Shown one piece after another: positions 1-6,871 of a stretch of DNA of 32,253 nucleotides; position 1 is the first letter of the stretch; each line of letters opens with the position of its first letter. The position numbers were made by a program, and so were the translations under genes. The stretch is from MGBC163016 sp964462135 (GTDB lineage: Bacteria > Actinomycetota > Coriobacteriia > Coriobacteriales > Eggerthellaceae): positions 1 through 32,253 of the forward strand of contig CAYWWK010000022.1 in the NCBI GenBank assembly GCA_964462135.1, read 5' to 3'. The notes under the pieces are model-generated. The model searched no databases, was not told the DNA's origin, and worked only from the letters and a program-made list of their open reading frames with translations.

Positions 1-9
1 GGCTTAGGG

Positions 10-54
10 GAAAGACCCTGAATTGGGGCTTGACTTATGATAGCTGGTCTACGG
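10..54. repeat. Left copy of 45-bp terminal inverted repeat
   Basis: These 45 bases are the exact reverse complement of the last 45 bases of the window (32209-32253). The unit contains a small dyad, AAGACCC (12-18) facing GGGGCTT (25-31). Homology stops abruptly at base 55. It could be the end of an insertion sequence or another dispersed repeat at which an assembly broke. No transposase is visible, so its identity is unknown. Confidence 0.9.
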
Positions 55-106
55 AAGGAGGGGTGAGATCGACCTCTCCGGATTAGAGCGGCCTTTGCGA
101 TGCAGA

Positions 107-703
107 TCAATCGAACTGGTCTGCATCGGGAGACAGGGACAAGCGCTTGCGGGCCTTGCGCCACCCCGGGAGAGCGCTGTCCAAAAGACCGTAGAACTCC
201 TTGCCATGACCGCGCACGAGCAGATGGCAGAGCTCATGGACCACCACGTATTCCAAGCATTCCGGTGGATAGAGTGCAAGGCGCGTGTTGATGCAGATAC
301 GCCCCGTCGAAGGCTGGCAGCTTCCCCAACGGCTCTTCATGTTCCGATATGCCAGCTTCCCGGCCCTGACGCCAAGGATAGGTTCCCACTTCTGAACCAA
401 GGGAGGGACGAACGCTTCGACAATGCCCCGCCATTGCCGCTTCTGCTCATCGGTCGCTTCCATGAAAGGGTCTGGTACGTCCGCGGAATAGCGTTCGAGC
501 GCCTTCTCGATCCACGATCGCTTGCTTTCGACGAAACGCTCGATCTCCTTCGCGCTCACATGGCAAGGAGCTGACACCGCCACCTCCCCGCCTGGACGTA
601 TGCGAAGATTCACGTTCTTGACCCGCTTGCGCGTGAGCCGAACCGTGAACCCGGCGATGTTGAGCGTTCGAACGTCACCCTTTTTGGGCTGAAGGGAAGT
701 CAC
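107..703 (-). CDS. YgjP-like M48-related metallopeptidase (DUF45 family)
   Basis: The 198-residue protein carries the zinc-metallopeptidase helix HELCH at residues 156-160, with a further His at 166 in RGHGKEF. It also has the RWGSC segment at 125-129 that is typical of the YgjP/WlaX (DUF45) family. This family is predicted to be a cytosolic zinc protease; substrates are generally unknown. No signal peptide or membrane segment is seen. The start is GTG, and its GTGA overlaps the rsmI stop by 4 bp, so the two genes are probably translationally coupled. The length is somewhat short for the family, whose members are often 220-250 residues, but the core is complete. The family assignment is secure; the physiological role is not known. 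Confidence 0.88.
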   Translation of the reverse strand: MTSLQPKKGDVRTLNIAGFTVRLTRKRVKNVNLRIRPGGEVAVSAPCHVSAKEIERFVESKRSWIEKALERYSADVPDPFMEATDEQKRQWRGIVEAFVPPLVQKWEPILGVRAGKLAYRNMKSRWGSCQPSTGRICINTRLALYPPECLEYVVVHELCHLLVRGHGKEFYGLLDSALPGWRKARKRLSLSPDADQFD

Positions 704-1623
704 TGCACCACCGAATCTTCGCGCAGGCCATCTCGTGCCGCCAACGCAAGGTCATACGCCTCATTGCGGGAGATGCCGCACTCCTGGGCAACGGCGCGGG
801 CAACTTCCTTGGGACGGTTTCCGGCTTGGGTCAATTCTTGCGCTCGACGCTCTGCGGACTCCAGATTCGCCAGGTGCGTGCGATTGCTCTCCATCTCCGT
901 TGGGCCATTGATCACCAGGACGATCTCGCCCTTGAGGGGCGCCTTCCTTTCCCGACCAGCGATCAACTGGGCAAGTACCGGTGCCTCTTCGACGATCACC
1001 TCTTCATGGGCTTTCGTGAGCTCTCGACACAGCGCCACCGTACGATGGGGAAACACTTGCGCGATGGCGGCCGTTGAAGCGGCGACGCGATGGGGACTGT
1101 CATAGAAGATGAGTGCGGCATCCAGCGTACTGAATCCCTCCAGCACCACCCTTCTCTCCTCGTCCTTGCGAGGCATGAATCCCGCGAAAAGGAATCGAGG
1201 GGTTTGGAAGCCGCTGGCAACATAGGCAGTGGTGACCGCTGAGGCGCCGGGGAGCACCTCTACCTCACAACCCTGTTCGCGCGCTTCGGCTATCAGATGC
1301 ATGCCCGGATCAGACACACCCGGCATGCCCGCATCCGAGCAATAGGCAAAGCGCTCCCCCTCTCGCATGCGCTCTATGATGGTTTCCGACCGCTGGCGGA
1401 TGGTGTTCTCGTCCAAGCGGACAAGCGGACGCTTGAGGTCAAGAGCCGAAAGAAGGCGACCGGTCACCCGGGTGTCTTCGCAGAGCACAGCGTCAACAGA
1501 GCGCAGAGTCTCTATGGCGCGCAGCGTGATGTCACCCAGGTTCCCAATGGGCGTGGGCACGACGATGAGCCCACCGGCTGGATGCGTGGGTTCATCATGA
1601 AACACGTGGCTCGTATCAGTCAT
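700..1623 (-). CDS. rsmI: 16S rRNA 2'-O-ribose C1402 methyltransferase RsmI
   Basis: The 307-residue protein has the tetrapyrrole-methylase-fold RsmI signature near its start (VVPTPIGNLGDIT), followed by LCEDTRVTGRLLS and the YCSDAGMPGVSDPG segment. RsmI uses S-adenosylmethionine to methylate the ribose of C1402 in the 16S rRNA decoding centre. The length is normal for the family (about 280-300). A much longer open frame extends upstream, but homology begins only after the Met encoded at 1621-1623. No Shine-Dalgarno sequence precedes that ATG. A perfect TATAAT lies 7 nt upstream, which suggests a leaderless mRNA. The downstream neighbour is the YgjP-like peptidase, with a 4-bp overlap. Confidence 0.95.
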   Translation of the reverse strand: MTDTSHVFHDEPTHPAGGLIVVPTPIGNLGDITLRAIETLRSVDAVLCEDTRVTGRLLSALDLKRPLVRLDENTIRQRSETIIERMREGERFAYCSDAGMPGVSDPGMHLIAEAREQGCEVEVLPGASAVTTAYVASGFQTPRFLFAGFMPRKDEERRVVLEGFSTLDAALIFYDSPHRVAASTAAIAQVFPHRTVALCRELTKAHEEVIVEEAPVLAQLIAGRERKAPLKGEIVLVINGPTEMESNRTHLANLESAERRAQELTQAGNRPKEVARAVAQECGISRNEAYDLALAARDGLREDSVVQ

Positions 1624-1630
1624 GCAGCAG

Positions 1631-1636
1631 ATTATA
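1631..1636 (-). promoter_or_regulatory. -10 box of rsmI, possible leaderless start
   Basis: The minus strand reads TATAAT, then seven bases (CTGCTGC), then the rsmI ATG. Transcription would start at or within a base or two of the start codon. The -35 region is weak (GGCAAA at 17-bp spacing). There is no purine-rich ribosome binding site between the box and the ATG. Confidence 0.5.
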
Positions 1637-1798
1637 GAACCCAGGCCTGTTCTTTTGCCCATCGCTTCCCCAGCAAAGCAACAAGGAGGCATCGAAAGGG
1701 CAGCGGCAAGGTACGGAAGGCACGAGATCGTGACACCTTCCGAACGGTGCCCTGACGACAGAATGACCCCATGCCTTTTCAGATGACCCGGTTGTATC

Positions 1799-1814
1799 TT
1801 CGAACATGTTGGAA
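1799..1814. promoter_or_regulatory. Operator-like palindrome upstream of the sortase gene
   Basis: TTCGAACATGTTGGAA is a near-perfect 16-bp dyad with one mismatched pair. It ends 28 bases before the sortase ATG. It is compatible with a dimeric regulator site. The spacing does not fit the usual LexA box, and no regulator can be named. Confidence 0.3.
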
Positions 1815-1842
1815 CCTCGAAGCTGCAACGAAGGAGGCGGAC

Positions 1843-2577
1843 ATGAAGAAGCGCACACGGGTCCTTACCGCCATGCTTGCCTGCCTGCTCTGCGTGGCTT
1901 TGGCAGGAGGCGCAGCATACGCTATGGCGCCATCGTTCAATGAGGCGGGTGCAGAAGCCGCTGCCGAACAGGCAACCGCCCAGCAGCAGACACAGGAGGA
2001 AACCTTCGCCGATGCCTACGCCGACGAGGCCCAGCACCTCCAACTGTCCGGCTATGACAGCCAAGGCAATCACATCGCACAGCCCTCCACCATTCCCTCG
2101 CTCATCACCGCTCAGGCGGAAAGCAATGCGCATACCCAGACCCAAGTTCCCCTGCAGACGGTCAACCATCAGGAAGCCGCCCAAAGGGCGAATGCCCAGA
2201 AGATGCCCTCCATGTCGCTTCAGATCTTGGGAGCAGTCATCCCATACATCGATTCCTATGATTCCCCCAGCGCTCCTGACAATTCCGCTGGTTTGTGGCG
2301 CGGGTCCGATTCAACCCAGGATGGCACATGGGGATACTTCATCGGTCACCACCCCGGCGTGTTCAACTGCGTCATGTACCTTGAGCAGGGCGATACCATC
2401 ACCGTATGCGACCGCAACGGCAATACACGCACCTACACTGTTGCCGAGATCTACGATGTCCCCAACACGACCCAATGGGGGCAGATTGCCTCCGACGTCA
2501 CCAGTCACGGGGAATCCATCACCATCCAAACCTGCTGCGGAGATGGTGAGAGCTACCGCATCGTCGAAGCCGTGTGA
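1843..2577 (+). CDS. Membrane-anchored or secreted sortase-like protein
   Basis: The 244-residue protein starts with MKKRTR and a hydrophobic segment at about residues 8-28, a signal peptide or signal anchor. A Gln/Ala/Glu-rich linker of about 110 residues follows, then a C-terminal sortase-like domain. The domain shows the expected triad in order: His in FIGHHPGVF (about 169-170), Cys in ITIQTCC (about 231) and Arg in SYRIVEA (about 239). GDTITV and RTYTVAEI lie between. Sortases cleave and transpeptidate sorting-signal proteins at the cell surface. No LPXTG-type substrate or pilin gene is nearby, so the substrate is unknown. AAGGAGG is placed ideally before the ATG at 1843, which favours this start over the upstream in-frame Met at 1771. 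The subclass cannot be fixed by eye. Confidence 0.78.
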   Translation: MKKRTRVLTAMLACLLCVALAGGAAYAMAPSFNEAGAEAAAEQATAQQQTQEETFADAYADEAQHLQLSGYDSQGNHIAQPSTIPSLITAQAESNAHTQTQVPLQTVNHQEAAQRANAQKMPSMSLQILGAVIPYIDSYDSPSAPDNSAGLWRGSDSTQDGTWGYFIGHHPGVFNCVMYLEQGDTITVCDRNGNTRTYTVAEIYDVPNTTQWGQIASDVTSHGESITIQTCCGDGESYRIVEAV

Positions 2578-2617
2578 CGTCACCGCTGTGTATCTTGGGT
2601 CGATCAGGTCGGTTGTG

Positions 2618-2648
2618 GGTCGATCTCCGCTTCGCTCGGATCGACCCC
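2618..2648. repeat. Dispersed palindromic repeat, copy 1
   Basis: Bases 2620-2644 are identical to 9792-9816 over 25 bp. The unit is an imperfect dyad, GGTCGATC (2618-2625) facing GATCGACC (2639-2646), around the core CCGCTTCGCTCG. It lies in the convergent gap between the sortase and metQ genes. A diverged copy sits inside the aldolase gene at 13895-13926. Confidence 0.8.
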
Positions 2649-2693
2649 TACAACGCTCGGATTGACCTCTATGGGCTGCGTGTGCTGCCGTAG

Positions 2694-2711
2694 GTGCCGA
2701 CTTGTCGGCAC
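2694..2711 (+). terminator. Hairpin downstream of the sortase gene
   Basis: GTGCCGA (2694-2700) pairs perfectly with TCGGCAC (2705-2711) around a CTTG tetraloop. No T-tract follows on either strand, so termination is only plausible. It resembles other GTGCC/GGCAC hairpins in the window at 8631-8648, 8703-8718 and 9747-9762. Confidence 0.35.
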
Positions 2712-2756
2712 GGAACCCAACACCTATGGCAGCGCAGGGCACGCCGCTGCTACACA

Positions 2757-2786
2757 GAAAGGGCGCTCCCGAGGAAGCGCCCTTTC
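2757..2786 (-). terminator. Terminator of the metNIQ operon
   Basis: GAAAGGGCGCT (2757-2767) pairs perfectly over 11 bp with AGCGCCCTTTC (2776-2786), with an 8-nt loop. It lies 22 bp beyond the metQ stop. The arms end in A and T runs, so the hairpin could also stop transcription coming from the sortase side. Confidence 0.7.
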
Positions 2787-2807
2787 GCGATACCTATGCG
2801 ATTCGAT

Positions 2808-3659
2808 CTAGAAGACCGTGACCACCGCACCATTGAAGGTCTGATCGATGTATTCCTTGATGGCATCGGTCTGCAGTGCATCCACCAGCGCTTGGATCTT
2901 CGGAGAATCCTCCGTGCCCTCCTTGACCGCGATGACGTTCACGTAGGCACGGGCAGCCTCACCCTCGTCGGATTCCGTTGCGATGGCGTCAGCCACATTC
3001 AAGCCAGCGTTCAGCGCGTAGTTGCCATTGATGGCCGCCACGTCAACCTCGTCAAGCGTGCGGGGAACCTGCGCAGCTTCCACCTCTTGGATCTGGAGGT
3101 TCTTCGGGTTCTCAACGATATCAATGACCGTTGCGTTGAGGCCTGCGCCCTCCTTCAGCTTGATGAGGCCCTCCTGTTCGAGCAGCAAAAGCGCACGCGC
3201 TTCATTGGTGGTATCGTTCGGAACGGCAACCACGGCGCCATCGGCCAACTGGTCAAGGGAATCAACCTTGTTGGAGTACAGGCCGAAAGGCTCAAAGTGA
3301 ATGCCTGCAGCGTTGGCAAGATGGGTGCCATTCTCATCATTGAAATCATTCAGATAGGTGATGTGCTGGAAGTAGTTCGCATCAAGCTCCCCTTCTTCCA
3401 GAGCAGTGTTCGGAAGCACATAGTCATTGTATTCGACCACGTTCAGCGTGTATCCAGCCTTCGCCAGCTCCTCTTCAGCCTGCTTAAGAATCTGTGCATG
3501 CGGCGTGGGGGAAGCGCCCACTGTAATGACCATATCGTCTTCGGTGGCAGCAGAACTGCCCGCTGATGAGCTTGAGCCGCCCGAACAGCCAGCCAATCCC
3601 AACGCCAATGCCGTGGCAGCCACCACCGCCAAAGCCGCGAACTTCTTTGAAACCTTCAT
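2808..3659 (-). CDS. metQ: MetQ-family methionine-binding lipoprotein
   Basis: The 283-residue protein has a lipoprotein signal peptide ending in the lipobox LAGC (Cys 25). A Ser-rich linker and an NLPA/MetQ substrate-binding domain follow (ITVGASPTPHAQIL near residue 45, DANYFQHITYLNDF near residue 115). It should be anchored to the outer face of the membrane and deliver methionine to MetNI. AATGCT separates a GGAGGG ribosome site from the ATG. It is the last gene of metN-metI-metQ, 19 bp after metI, with a strong hairpin behind it. D-methionine or related ligands are possible, because this family includes specificities that cannot be told apart by eye. Confidence 0.9.
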   Translation of the reverse strand: MKVSKKFAALAVVAATALALGLAGCSGGSSSSAGSSAATEDDMVITVGASPTPHAQILKQAEEELAKAGYTLNVVEYNDYVLPNTALEEGELDANYFQHITYLNDFNDENGTHLANAAGIHFEPFGLYSNKVDSLDQLADGAVVAVPNDTTNEARALLLLEQEGLIKLKEGAGLNATVIDIVENPKNLQIQEVEAAQVPRTLDEVDVAAINGNYALNAGLNVADAIATESDEGEAARAYVNVIAVKEGTEDSPKIQALVDALQTDAIKEYIDQTFNGAVVTVF

Positions 3660-3678
3660 AGCATTCCCTCCTGGTTCC

Positions 3679-4338
3679 TTACCTCAATCGCTTGTCAACC
3701 TTGCTGACAAGCTTCAAGCCACCCTCTTGGAATATCTGTACGATGACCACCAGCAACGCCACGGTGATGAGCATGACATCGGACTGGTAGCGGTAGTACC
3801 CATAATTGATGGCAATGGCACCCAAGCCACCACCACCGACGAAACCCGCCATCGCGGAATAGCCAAGGATGGTTGCGAGCGAGATTGTAGCACCCACGAG
3901 CAGAGATGGTTTCGCTTCCGGCAAGAAAACCTTCCAGATCATCTGGAAGGTGGATGACCCCATTGCCCGTGCGGCCTCGATCACACCCGCATCGACTTCC
4001 TTGAGCGAGGACTCCACCATGCGCGCCACGTAGGGAGCAGCGGCCACCACCAACGGCACGATGGTAGCGGTAGAACCAATCGTGGTGCCCACCACGGCTC
4101 GCGTGAAGGGAAGGATGGCCACCAGCAGGATGAGGAATGGGACCGAGCGCAGTATGTTCACGATGATGCCCACCACGAAGTTCACCGCCCGATTGCGCCG
4201 AATGCCTCCCTCTCCGGTGACATACAGAACCACCCCTATGGGCACGCCGATGACATAGGCGATAGCCGTGGAGACGATGGTCATGTACAGCGTCTCCCAG
4301 GTGCCGGTTACCAAAAGGTCGATCATCTCCTGGGACAT
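3679..4338 (-). CDS. metI: MetI methionine ABC transporter permease
   Basis: The 219-residue membrane protein has about five predicted helices and the BPD-transport inner-membrane domain. The EAA loop that docks on the ATPase is visible as EAARAMGSSTFQMIWKVFLP. Length and sequence match MetI of the D/L-methionine importer family. The ATG follows the metN stop with no gap (TAG then ATG), and its GGAGG ribosome site lies inside the metN 3' end, so translation is probably coupled. It forms the membrane channel between MetN and MetQ. Confidence 0.93.
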   Translation of the reverse strand: MSQEMIDLLVTGTWETLYMTIVSTAIAYVIGVPIGVVLYVTGEGGIRRNRAVNFVVGIIVNILRSVPFLILLVAILPFTRAVVGTTIGSTATIVPLVVAAAPYVARMVESSLKEVDAGVIEAARAMGSSTFQMIWKVFLPEAKPSLLVGATISLATILGYSAMAGFVGGGGLGAIAINYGYYRYQSDVMLITVALLVVIVQIFQEGGLKLVSKVDKRLR

Positions 4339-5364
4339 CTAGATCGCCTCCTTCGCATCAGCATCCTCTGGGGGATTCGCATTCACTTCGAAGAAGATGC
4401 CGCGTCTTTCCAGATAGTGCTTGATACGGTCTTGGGAAGAAGCGTCCTCCGGCAGCTGGATGAGCATCTGGCCCAAGGTCTTGCCGCCGATGACTTCCGT
4501 ATTCGCTGAGAGGATGTTCACCATGACATCGCATTGAACCGTCATGTCAGAGATGACGGGAGCGCCGGATTCCTCCCCCGTGAAGGCAAGGCGCAGCGTG
4601 TTCGGAGGAAGCTGCCCTGCGGTTTCCGCATGGGAGGGCTCGATGAGCCTCTTCGCCGTCTCTGATTTGGGCTGCAGGAAGACGTCGAAGACGGTTCCCT
4701 GCTCCTTGACTTCCCCTTCACTCATAACCGCCACTCGATCGCAGATCTGCTCGACCACACGCATCTCGTGCGTGATGACCACGATGGTCACCCCGAATTC
4801 GGTGTTCAGGCGCTTCAGCAAGTCCAAGATCGAACGGGTGGTGATGGGGTCAAGCGCGCTGGTGGCCTCGTCACACAGGATGATCTTCGGATCAGTGGCC
4901 AGGGCACGCGCGATGGCCACGCGCTGCTTCTGACCACCTGAGAGCTGGGCGGGATAGGAATCGGCCTTGTCGGCAAGATCAACCAACTCGAGCAGTTCCT
5001 CAACGCGGGCATCGGCCTTCTCCTTCGCAACGCCGGATATCTCAAGCGGATACCGCACGTTGGCTGCCACCGTGCTTTGGGAGAGCAGGTTGAACTGCTG
5101 GAATATCATACCGATGCGCTTGCGTTCCTCACGCAGCTGCTTGAGAGAGAGCCGGGTCAGATCAACGCCATCGATGAGCACCTGCCCGGAGGTCGGGCGT
5201 TCAAGCAGATTCATGCATCGCACCAAGGTGGATTTCCCTGCACCGGAAAACCCGATGATGCCGAAGATCTCACCATCGTTGATGGTGAGGTTCACGGCGT
5301 TGACGGCCGTGAATTCCGTCTTGCCTGTCTTGAATGTCTTGGTCAGGTCCTTTAATTCGATCAC
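4339..5364 (-). CDS. metN: MetN methionine ABC transporter ATPase
   Basis: The 341-residue ABC ATPase shows Walker A GFSGAGKST (about residues 38-46), the signature LSGGQKQRVAIARA and Walker B ILCDEATSALD. A C-terminal NIL domain of about 90 residues completes it; in this family that domain binds methionine and inhibits transport. The start is a choice. AAGGGA is followed at 6 nt by GTG (5364), giving the family-typical MIELKDLTKTF. The ATG at 5370 sits only one codon-pair upstream, right against the ribosome site. An open frame to 5508 is not supported. This is the first gene of metNIQ. The cysteine synthase gene upstream is on the same strand but separated by a hairpin. Confidence 0.93.
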   Translation of the reverse strand: MIELKDLTKTFKTGKTEFTAVNAVNLTINDGEIFGIIGFSGAGKSTLVRCMNLLERPTSGQVLIDGVDLTRLSLKQLREERKRIGMIFQQFNLLSQSTVAANVRYPLEISGVAKEKADARVEELLELVDLADKADSYPAQLSGGQKQRVAIARALATDPKIILCDEATSALDPITTRSILDLLKRLNTEFGVTIVVITHEMRVVEQICDRVAVMSEGEVKEQGTVFDVFLQPKSETAKRLIEPSHAETAGQLPPNTLRLAFTGEESGAPVISDMTVQCDVMVNILSANTEVIGGKTLGQMLIQLPEDASSQDRIKHYLERRGIFFEVNANPPEDADAKEAI

Positions 5365-5416
5365 GAGCATTCCCTTAGGTCTTGCAGCGAGAAGCTGCAT
5401 TTTCTGCAAGGATACG

Positions 5417-5444
5417 ATTCTAGTGCAAAGCGCTCCTGTGTGCA
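5417..5444 (-). promoter_or_regulatory. Candidate metN promoter
   Basis: On the minus strand TAGAAT (5417-5422) is a good -10 box. With 16-bp spacing, TGCACA (5439-5444) is a 4-of-6 -35 box. It overlaps the loop and arm of the preceding hairpin, so termination of cysK and initiation of metNIQ may be physically linked. Confidence 0.35.
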
Positions 5445-5451
5445 GGAGCGC
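5430..5451 (-). terminator. Hairpin after cysK
   Basis: GCGCTCCTG (5430-5438) pairs perfectly with CAGGAGCGC (5443-5451) around a 4-nt loop. On the minus strand TTTGC follows, a short T-tract. It lies about 90 bp beyond the cysK stop and is consistent with termination or attenuation between cysK and metN. Confidence 0.5.
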
Positions 5452-5543
5452 CAAGGCAAACAGGCAGAAGACCTGCAAGCAAGGAACGCACTGGTGCACG
5501 AGAAGCACCTCAAACGGTCCCCGCGCCTTGTCAAGGCATGTGC

Positions 5544-6470
5544 CTACGAGAACAGAGGGGTGGACAGATAGCGCTCTCCCGTGTCAGACAGTATGCACAC
5601 GATGCGCTTTCCCTCCATCTCCGGTCGCTGGGCTATCTGCGTAGCAGCCCAAACCGCCGCGCCGGATGAGATGCCCACCAGAAGACCTTCATGGGCTGCC
5701 AAGGCACGGGCCGCTGCGTAGGCCTCCTCTTCACGAACCTGGATGACCTCGCCGTAGATATGGGTGTCCAGCGTCTTCGGCACGAAGCCCGCACCGATGC
5801 CCTGAAGGCCATGTGGCCCCGGCTTGCCGCCAGAGAGGACGGGTGAGCCCGCTGGCTCGACAGCGGCAATCAGGATATCCGGATTCTGTTCCTTGAGGTA
5901 GGCGCCCGCACCGCTGATGGTCCCTCCAGTGCCCACGCCTGCAACCAGGGCGTCCACGCGTCCGTCTGCCTGATCCCAGATCTCAGGACCAGTGGTGCGG
6001 TAGTGGACAGCCGGATTCGCAGGGTTCTCGAACTGGGAAGGAATGAAGGCGTTGGGTATCTGCCGGGCAAGCTCCTCGGCTTTGGCGATGGCACCGGCCA
6101 TGCCCTTCGAACCTTCGGTGAGCTCAAGTTTCGCCCCATAGGCCTTCATGAGATTGCGTCGCTCAACCGACATGGTGTCAGGCATGCAGATGATCATCTG
6201 ATTGCCTCGGGCCGCAGCCAGGAGCGCAAGCCCGATGCCGGTATTGCCCGAAGTGGGTTCGATGATGACGGTATCGGCATCCAGCTTGCCTGCACGCTCA
6301 GCCTCTTCAAGCATGGCTTGGGCAACGCGATCCTTGATGGAGCCCCCTGGGTTGAATGATTCCACCTTCCCCAAGATGGAAGCCGAAAGCTGGTGCGCGG
6401 TCTCGTAATTGACCAGCTCCATCAGCGGAGTATGGCCTATGAGCTGGGATATCTTCGTGCAAGCCGTCAT
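5544..6470 (-). CDS. cysK: Cysteine synthase (O-acetylserine sulfhydrylase)
   Basis: The 308-residue PLP enzyme has the internal aldimine lysine in NPGGSIKDR (Lys about 46), the substrate loop TSGNTGIGLA, and the glycine loop GVGTGGTISGAG. It makes L-cysteine from O-acetylserine and sulfide in the cytosol. Length is normal for CysK. The start at 6470 has AAAGG 6 nt upstream; an in-frame Met at 6497 lacks a site and adds only nine residues. A promoter with a perfect TATAAT lies just upstream. Its neighbour metNIQ also serves sulfur amino-acid supply. CysM-type substrate preference cannot be excluded. Confidence 0.93.
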   Translation of the reverse strand: MTACTKISQLIGHTPLMELVNYETAHQLSASILGKVESFNPGGSIKDRVAQAMLEEAERAGKLDADTVIIEPTSGNTGIGLALLAAARGNQMIICMPDTMSVERRNLMKAYGAKLELTEGSKGMAGAIAKAEELARQIPNAFIPSQFENPANPAVHYRTTGPEIWDQADGRVDALVAGVGTGGTISGAGAYLKEQNPDILIAAVEPAGSPVLSGGKPGPHGLQGIGAGFVPKTLDTHIYGEVIQVREEEAYAAARALAAHEGLLVGISSGAAVWAATQIAQRPEMEGKRIVCILSDTGERYLSTPLFS

Positions 6471-6506
6471 GGATGACCTTTCGATGGGCAGCGGCATTTC
6501 TGAGTG

Positions 6507-6534
6507 ATTATAGGCAAGATCAGCGTGCGCCCAA
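6507..6534 (-). promoter_or_regulatory. Promoter of cysK
   Basis: The minus strand reads TTGGGC (6529-6534), 16 bases, then TATAAT (6507-6512). The predicted transcript starts about 30 nt before the cysK ATG. The -10 box is perfect and the -35 box is partial. Confidence 0.6.
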
Positions 6535-6579
6535 AAGATGTTACAGAGGGGAAATCTGACGATTCGCCCATTTCTCGCT

Positions 6580-6606
6580 TTGACTCTCCAGGCTTTCTGC
6601 TATGCT
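6580..6606 (+). promoter_or_regulatory. Promoter of the Trp leader and TrpB-like unit
   Basis: TTGACT (6580-6585) is followed at 15 bp by TATGCT (6601-6606). The spacing is short but both boxes match well. The start point would be near 6613, some 25 nt before the leader peptide. Confidence 0.5.
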
Positions 6607-6636
6607 TCCGCACTGACCCGAAACGAAAGGCTCATC

Positions 6637-6720
6637 TTGACCAACGCTCAGGCATATCTTTCTTGCGCAACCGCATGCACGGTTGCTGGTGCTTGGTGGT
6701 GGCAGAAGGGAATATCGTAA
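6637..6720 (+). CDS. trpL: Tryptophan leader peptide (attenuator ORF)
   Basis: A 27-codon ORF starts with TTG, preceded at 6 nt by the ribosome site GAAAGG (6625-6630). Its residues 20-22 are three consecutive Trp codons (TGG TGG TGG, 6694-6702), and it stops at 6718-6720. A strong terminator hairpin with six T residues follows 35 bp later, before the TrpB-like gene. This is the arrangement of a ribosome-mediated trp attenuator: stalling at the Trp codons when charged tRNA-Trp is scarce should let transcription continue. The peptide itself is not expected to have another function. An overlapping frame (Met-His-Gly-Cys-Trp) has no ribosome site and only one Trp. Confidence 0.8.
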   Translation: MTNAQAYLSCATACTVAGAWWWQKGIS

Positions 6721-6755
6721 TCGGGTTATCGAACTTCGCCGCACGCATATCCAAC

Positions 6756-6789
6756 GAAGACCCTCGATGACTCGGGGGTCTTCTTTTTT
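6756..6789 (+). terminator. Trp attenuator terminator
   Basis: GAAGACCCTCGA (6756-6767) pairs with TCGGGGGTCTTC (6772-6783), 12 pairs with one G-T, around a TGAC loop. Six T residues follow (6784-6789). It lies between the leader peptide and the TrpB-like start at 6872. A competing antiterminator was not folded. Confidence 0.88.
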
Positions 6790-6871
6790 GCACTCCCCTC
6801 ATCCTGGAACCTCGATCAACGGCGCAGATCGGATCAATCGCCAGCCAAAAGCCGCGAGAAAGGATTGAAAG

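Noticed and set aside
1799..1814. LexA box
   Set aside because: CGAAC and GTT are present, but the spacing (2 instead of 4) does not fit the CGAACNNNNGTTCG consensus.
700..2184. 494-residue reading of rsmI
   Set aside because: Homology starts only at the Met encoded at 1621-1623. The upstream part runs antisense across the sortase start and through the promoter region.
6676..6770. Alternative leader ORF starting Met-His-Gly-Cys-Trp
   Set aside because: It has no ribosome site, only one Trp codon, and overlaps the attenuator stem; the TTG-start ORF fits better.
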